Below, in pieces: positions 6,194 through 7,795 of a stretch of DNA of 7,795 nucleotides. The position numbers and the translations under genes were made by a program. Numbering within the stretch: position 1 is the stretch's first letter; the number at the start of each line of letters is the position of its first letter. This stretch comes from Gammaproteobacteria bacterium. GTDB lineage: Bacteria > Pseudomonadota > Gammaproteobacteria > Nitrosococcales > Methylophagaceae. The notes beneath the pieces were generated by a model. That model had not been told where the DNA came from. It saw only the letters and a list, made by a program, of their open reading frames with translations, and ran no database searches. The DNA lies in the NCBI GenBank assembly GCA_002402245.1, contig NVVP01000009.1, positions 18,672 to 26,466 of the forward strand, in the 5' to 3' direction.

Positions 6194-7182
6194 TTTGAAT
6201 GACTCTTAACCATAGTATTAGCCATATCAATGGCCGATTGTAAGCTTGTTACCGATGCTTTACCGCTGCCCGCTAAATCAAGCGCTGTGCCATGATCTAC
6301 CGAGGTGCGTATAAAAGGTAAGCCTAATGTAATATTAACCGCTTTACCGAAGCCTTGGTGCTTTAATACGGGTAAACCTTGATCATGATACATCGCTAAC
6401 ACCACATCAAACTCACTTAATCTTTCTTTCACAAATACCGTATCAGCAGGCCAAGGACCTGATATTGCTGCTTCTGTCGTTTGAAATTTCTCTATAACAG
6501 GAGTAATCACATCAATTTCTTCTCTTCCTAAATACCCACCTTCTCCTGCATGAGGATTCAAACCGCATACAGCGACTCTAGGTGCAGGTATTGCAAATTG
6601 CTCTTTCATACTCGCCATAATGATATTCATCACCTGTGTTAGTGATGTTTTCGTTATTGCTTCGCTGACATCCTTAAGGGGCAAGTGAGTTGTTGCTAAT
6701 GCCACGCGTAACTCTGATGTGGCTAACATCATCACTACTTTATCAACGCCTGCACCATCCGCAAAAAATTCCGTATGTCCGGTGAAATCAACATCAGCCT
6801 GATTAATAACACCTTTATGAACAGGTGCAGTCACTACCGCATCGAATTGACCTGATAAACAGCCCTCTAATGCCTGCTGTAATAAGTCGAGAACATATGC
6901 TGAGTTTTTGCTATTTAGTACGCCAGTTTCAACCGGCTGGGCCAAAGGAATCGGTAAATAACGTAATATACCTTGCTCAGCTACACTGGCAGGTTTAGAT
7001 AAGTCAGCTAACTCTAATTGAATCGACACGCCTAATTGTTTTGCGCGTTGCGTAATCAAATCAGGATCAACTAAAACTATAATGTCAGCCTGTTGTTGTT
7101 TTTGTAATAAAGCAATACATAAATCCGGACCTATTCCTGCGGGTTCACCTGATGTTAGAACTATTCGTGCGCATGAAGTCAA
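6190..7182 (-). CDS. pdxA: 4-hydroxythreonine-4-phosphate dehydrogenase
   Basis: PdxA oxidises 4-phosphohydroxy-L-threonine with NAD(P)+ in the DXP-dependent pathway to pyridoxal phosphate. The 330-residue product matches E. coli PdxA (329) throughout. It has LTSGEPAGIGPD at 9-20, APVHKGVIN at 119-127, FTGHTEFF at 133-140, CGLNPHAGEGG at 206-216, and YHDQGLPVLK at 265-274. The metal-binding residues His166, His211 and His266 fall at the E. coli positions. The start must be TTG at 7182: an in-frame TGA lies five codons upstream, and no ATG or GTG occurs before the conserved segment. That TTG shares the bases TTGA with the surA stop, and only a weak GAGA is seen upstream, so translation probably depends on coupling to surA. 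pdxA is the middle gene of surA-pdxA-rsmA. Confidence 0.97.
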   Translation of the reverse strand: MTSCARIVLTSGEPAGIGPDLCIALLQKQQQADIIVLVDPDLITQRAKQLGVSIQLELADLSKPASVAEQGILRYLPIPLAQPVETGVLNSKNSAYVLDLLQQALEGCLSGQFDAVVTAPVHKGVINQADVDFTGHTEFFADGAGVDKVVMMLATSELRVALATTHLPLKDVSEAITKTSLTQVMNIIMASMKEQFAIPAPRVAVCGLNPHAGEGGYLGREEIDVITPVIEKFQTTEAAISGPWPADTVFVKERLSEFDVVLAMYHDQGLPVLKHQGFGKAVNITLGLPFIRTSVDHGTALDLAGSGKASVTSLQSAIDMANTMVKSHSK

Positions 7183-7795
7183 AGGTCTCGATACTCAACA
7201 TAAGATTCATCTCGTAGCGCTCTCAACCATGTTTCATAATTCTCAGCTGATTTACGCTGTTTGATCGTTGCACGTGCTTTAGTACGTTTATATTCTTCAG
7301 CCATATTTTGTTCACGGCGCTCATATACTTTAATGATATGCCAACCAAAACGACTTTGGAATACTTCGCTCACTTCACCAGCGGCTAAGCCATCCATTTG
7401 CTCTTCAAACTCAGGTACCATTGCGCCAGGACTACTCCAGCTTAAGCTACCGCCTTCAATTGCAGAGCCGGTATCATCCGAGTGTGCCCGTGCTAATTCT
7501 GCAAAGTCATCGCCATTACGTACCCGTTCTAATAATGTCGACAATCTCTTTTTAGCAGCTTCATCAGTGGTTAATTCATTCGTTTTTATTAGAATATGGC
7601 TGGCTAATGTTTGTTTAACCAAATGAGTTTCTTCACTTTTCTTTTCGATAAGTGATACAAGGTGGAAACCACTACCACTGCGTAATGGTTTACTTACTTC
7701 ACCTTCAGCTAGACTTGGAACTACGGTTGCGAATAAAGAAGGTAGTTCTCCTTGCTTCCGCCAACCTAAATCACCACCATCTAATGCATTTTGCC
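7179..7795 (-). CDS. surA: Periplasmic chaperone / peptidyl-prolyl isomerase SurA (partial, N-terminus off right edge)
   Basis: SurA escorts outer-membrane beta-barrel proteins through the periplasm to the BAM complex. The visible 204 residues are the C-terminal part and the frame stays open to the right edge. It contains the end of the first parvulin domain (ALDGGDLGW near fragment residues 3-11, GFHLVSL at 42-48). The complete second parvulin domain runs about 64-157 (ASHILIK, EGGSLSWSSPGAMVPEFE, FGWHIIKVYERR), followed by the C-terminal helix ending YVEYRDL. Two parvulin domains in tandem plus position before pdxA-rsmA distinguish it from PpiD or PpiC. The TTG codon at 7622 is internal and not the start. 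The TGA stop overlaps the pdxA start codon by 4 bases. lptD would be expected upstream, outside the window. Confidence 0.97.
   Translation of the reverse strand, partial: QNALDGGDLGWRKQGELPSLFATVVPSLAEGEVSKPLRSGSGFHLVSLIEKKSEETHLVKQTLASHILIKTNELTTDEAAKKRLSTLLERVRNGDDFAELARAHSDDTGSAIEGGSLSWSSPGAMVPEFEEQMDGLAAGEVSEVFQSRFGWHIIKVYERREQNMAEEYKRTKARATIKQRKSAENYETWLRALRDESYVEYRDL

Noticed and set aside
7179..7622. A stand-alone 147-residue parvulin (PpiC-like) gene starting at TTG 7622
   Set aside because: The frame continues upstream without a stop to the right edge and encodes the end of a first parvulin domain, so this is the 3' part of surA.
7261..7626. A 121-codon open frame on the plus strand
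   Set aside because: It lies wholly antisense to the clearly conserved surA second parvulin domain and has no recognisable protein features.
1..7795. A hidden defence system, mobile element, CRISPR array or phage segment
   Set aside because: All long frames are housekeeping genes or their shadows. I see no array repeats, transposase or integrase, and the tRNA genes show no adjacent integrase or duplicated 3' end within the window.

Overview
This window is ordinary core chromosome of an AT-rich gammaproteobacterium. Gene order and protein sequences (FabI with an HAVAFAPREQL segment, PpiD of 630 residues, linked hupB/ppiD/fabI, linked surA-pdxA-rsmA) fit a marine Alteromonadales-type organism, for example near Colwellia or Thalassotalea. 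That lineage guess is inference from overall resemblance and base composition, not a database result.

Layout, left to right. A partial gene on the minus strand (1-1751) encodes a lipoprotein-type family 5 solute-binding protein of a peptide-type ABC transporter, and its C-terminus lies off the left edge. Across a 130-base divergent intergenic region, fabI (1882-2667, plus strand) encodes enoyl-ACP reductase. fabI converges on ppiD, and the two share a bidirectional terminator (2702-2730). ppiD (2756-4648, minus) encodes the inner-membrane periplasmic foldase PpiD. Upstream of it lie tRNA-Asp(GTC) and tRNA-Val(TAC), then hupB (4912-5184), all on the minus strand. tRNA-Val begins 12 bases after the hupB stop, and a strong terminator (4697-4733) follows tRNA-Asp, so hupB-tRNA-Val-tRNA-Asp looks like one transcript from a TTGACA-type promoter at 5264-5295. 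Beyond a 205-base gap come rsmA (5390-6193), pdxA (6190-7182) and the 3' part of surA (7179-7795), all on the minus strand. These three overlap by 4 bases at each junction and form a tightly coupled operon entered from the right edge.

How the genes relate: SurA and PpiD are both parvulin-domain chaperones of the cell envelope. FabI makes acyl chains for membrane lipid. PdxA works in vitamin B6 synthesis, RsmA in 30S ribosome maturation, and HU-beta in nucleoid structure. The solute-binding protein probably serves peptide or related uptake. There are no gaps over 300 bases without a gene.

I see no mobile element, CRISPR array, phage gene, defence system or evidently new system. The points worth checking are small: a 7-3-7 inverted repeat in the fabI leader, changes in the FabI inhibitor pocket, a protein-coding/tRNA mixed transcript, a TTG start for pdxA, and a junction joining the surA-pdxA-rsmA block directly to hupB without apaG/apaH or lon between.
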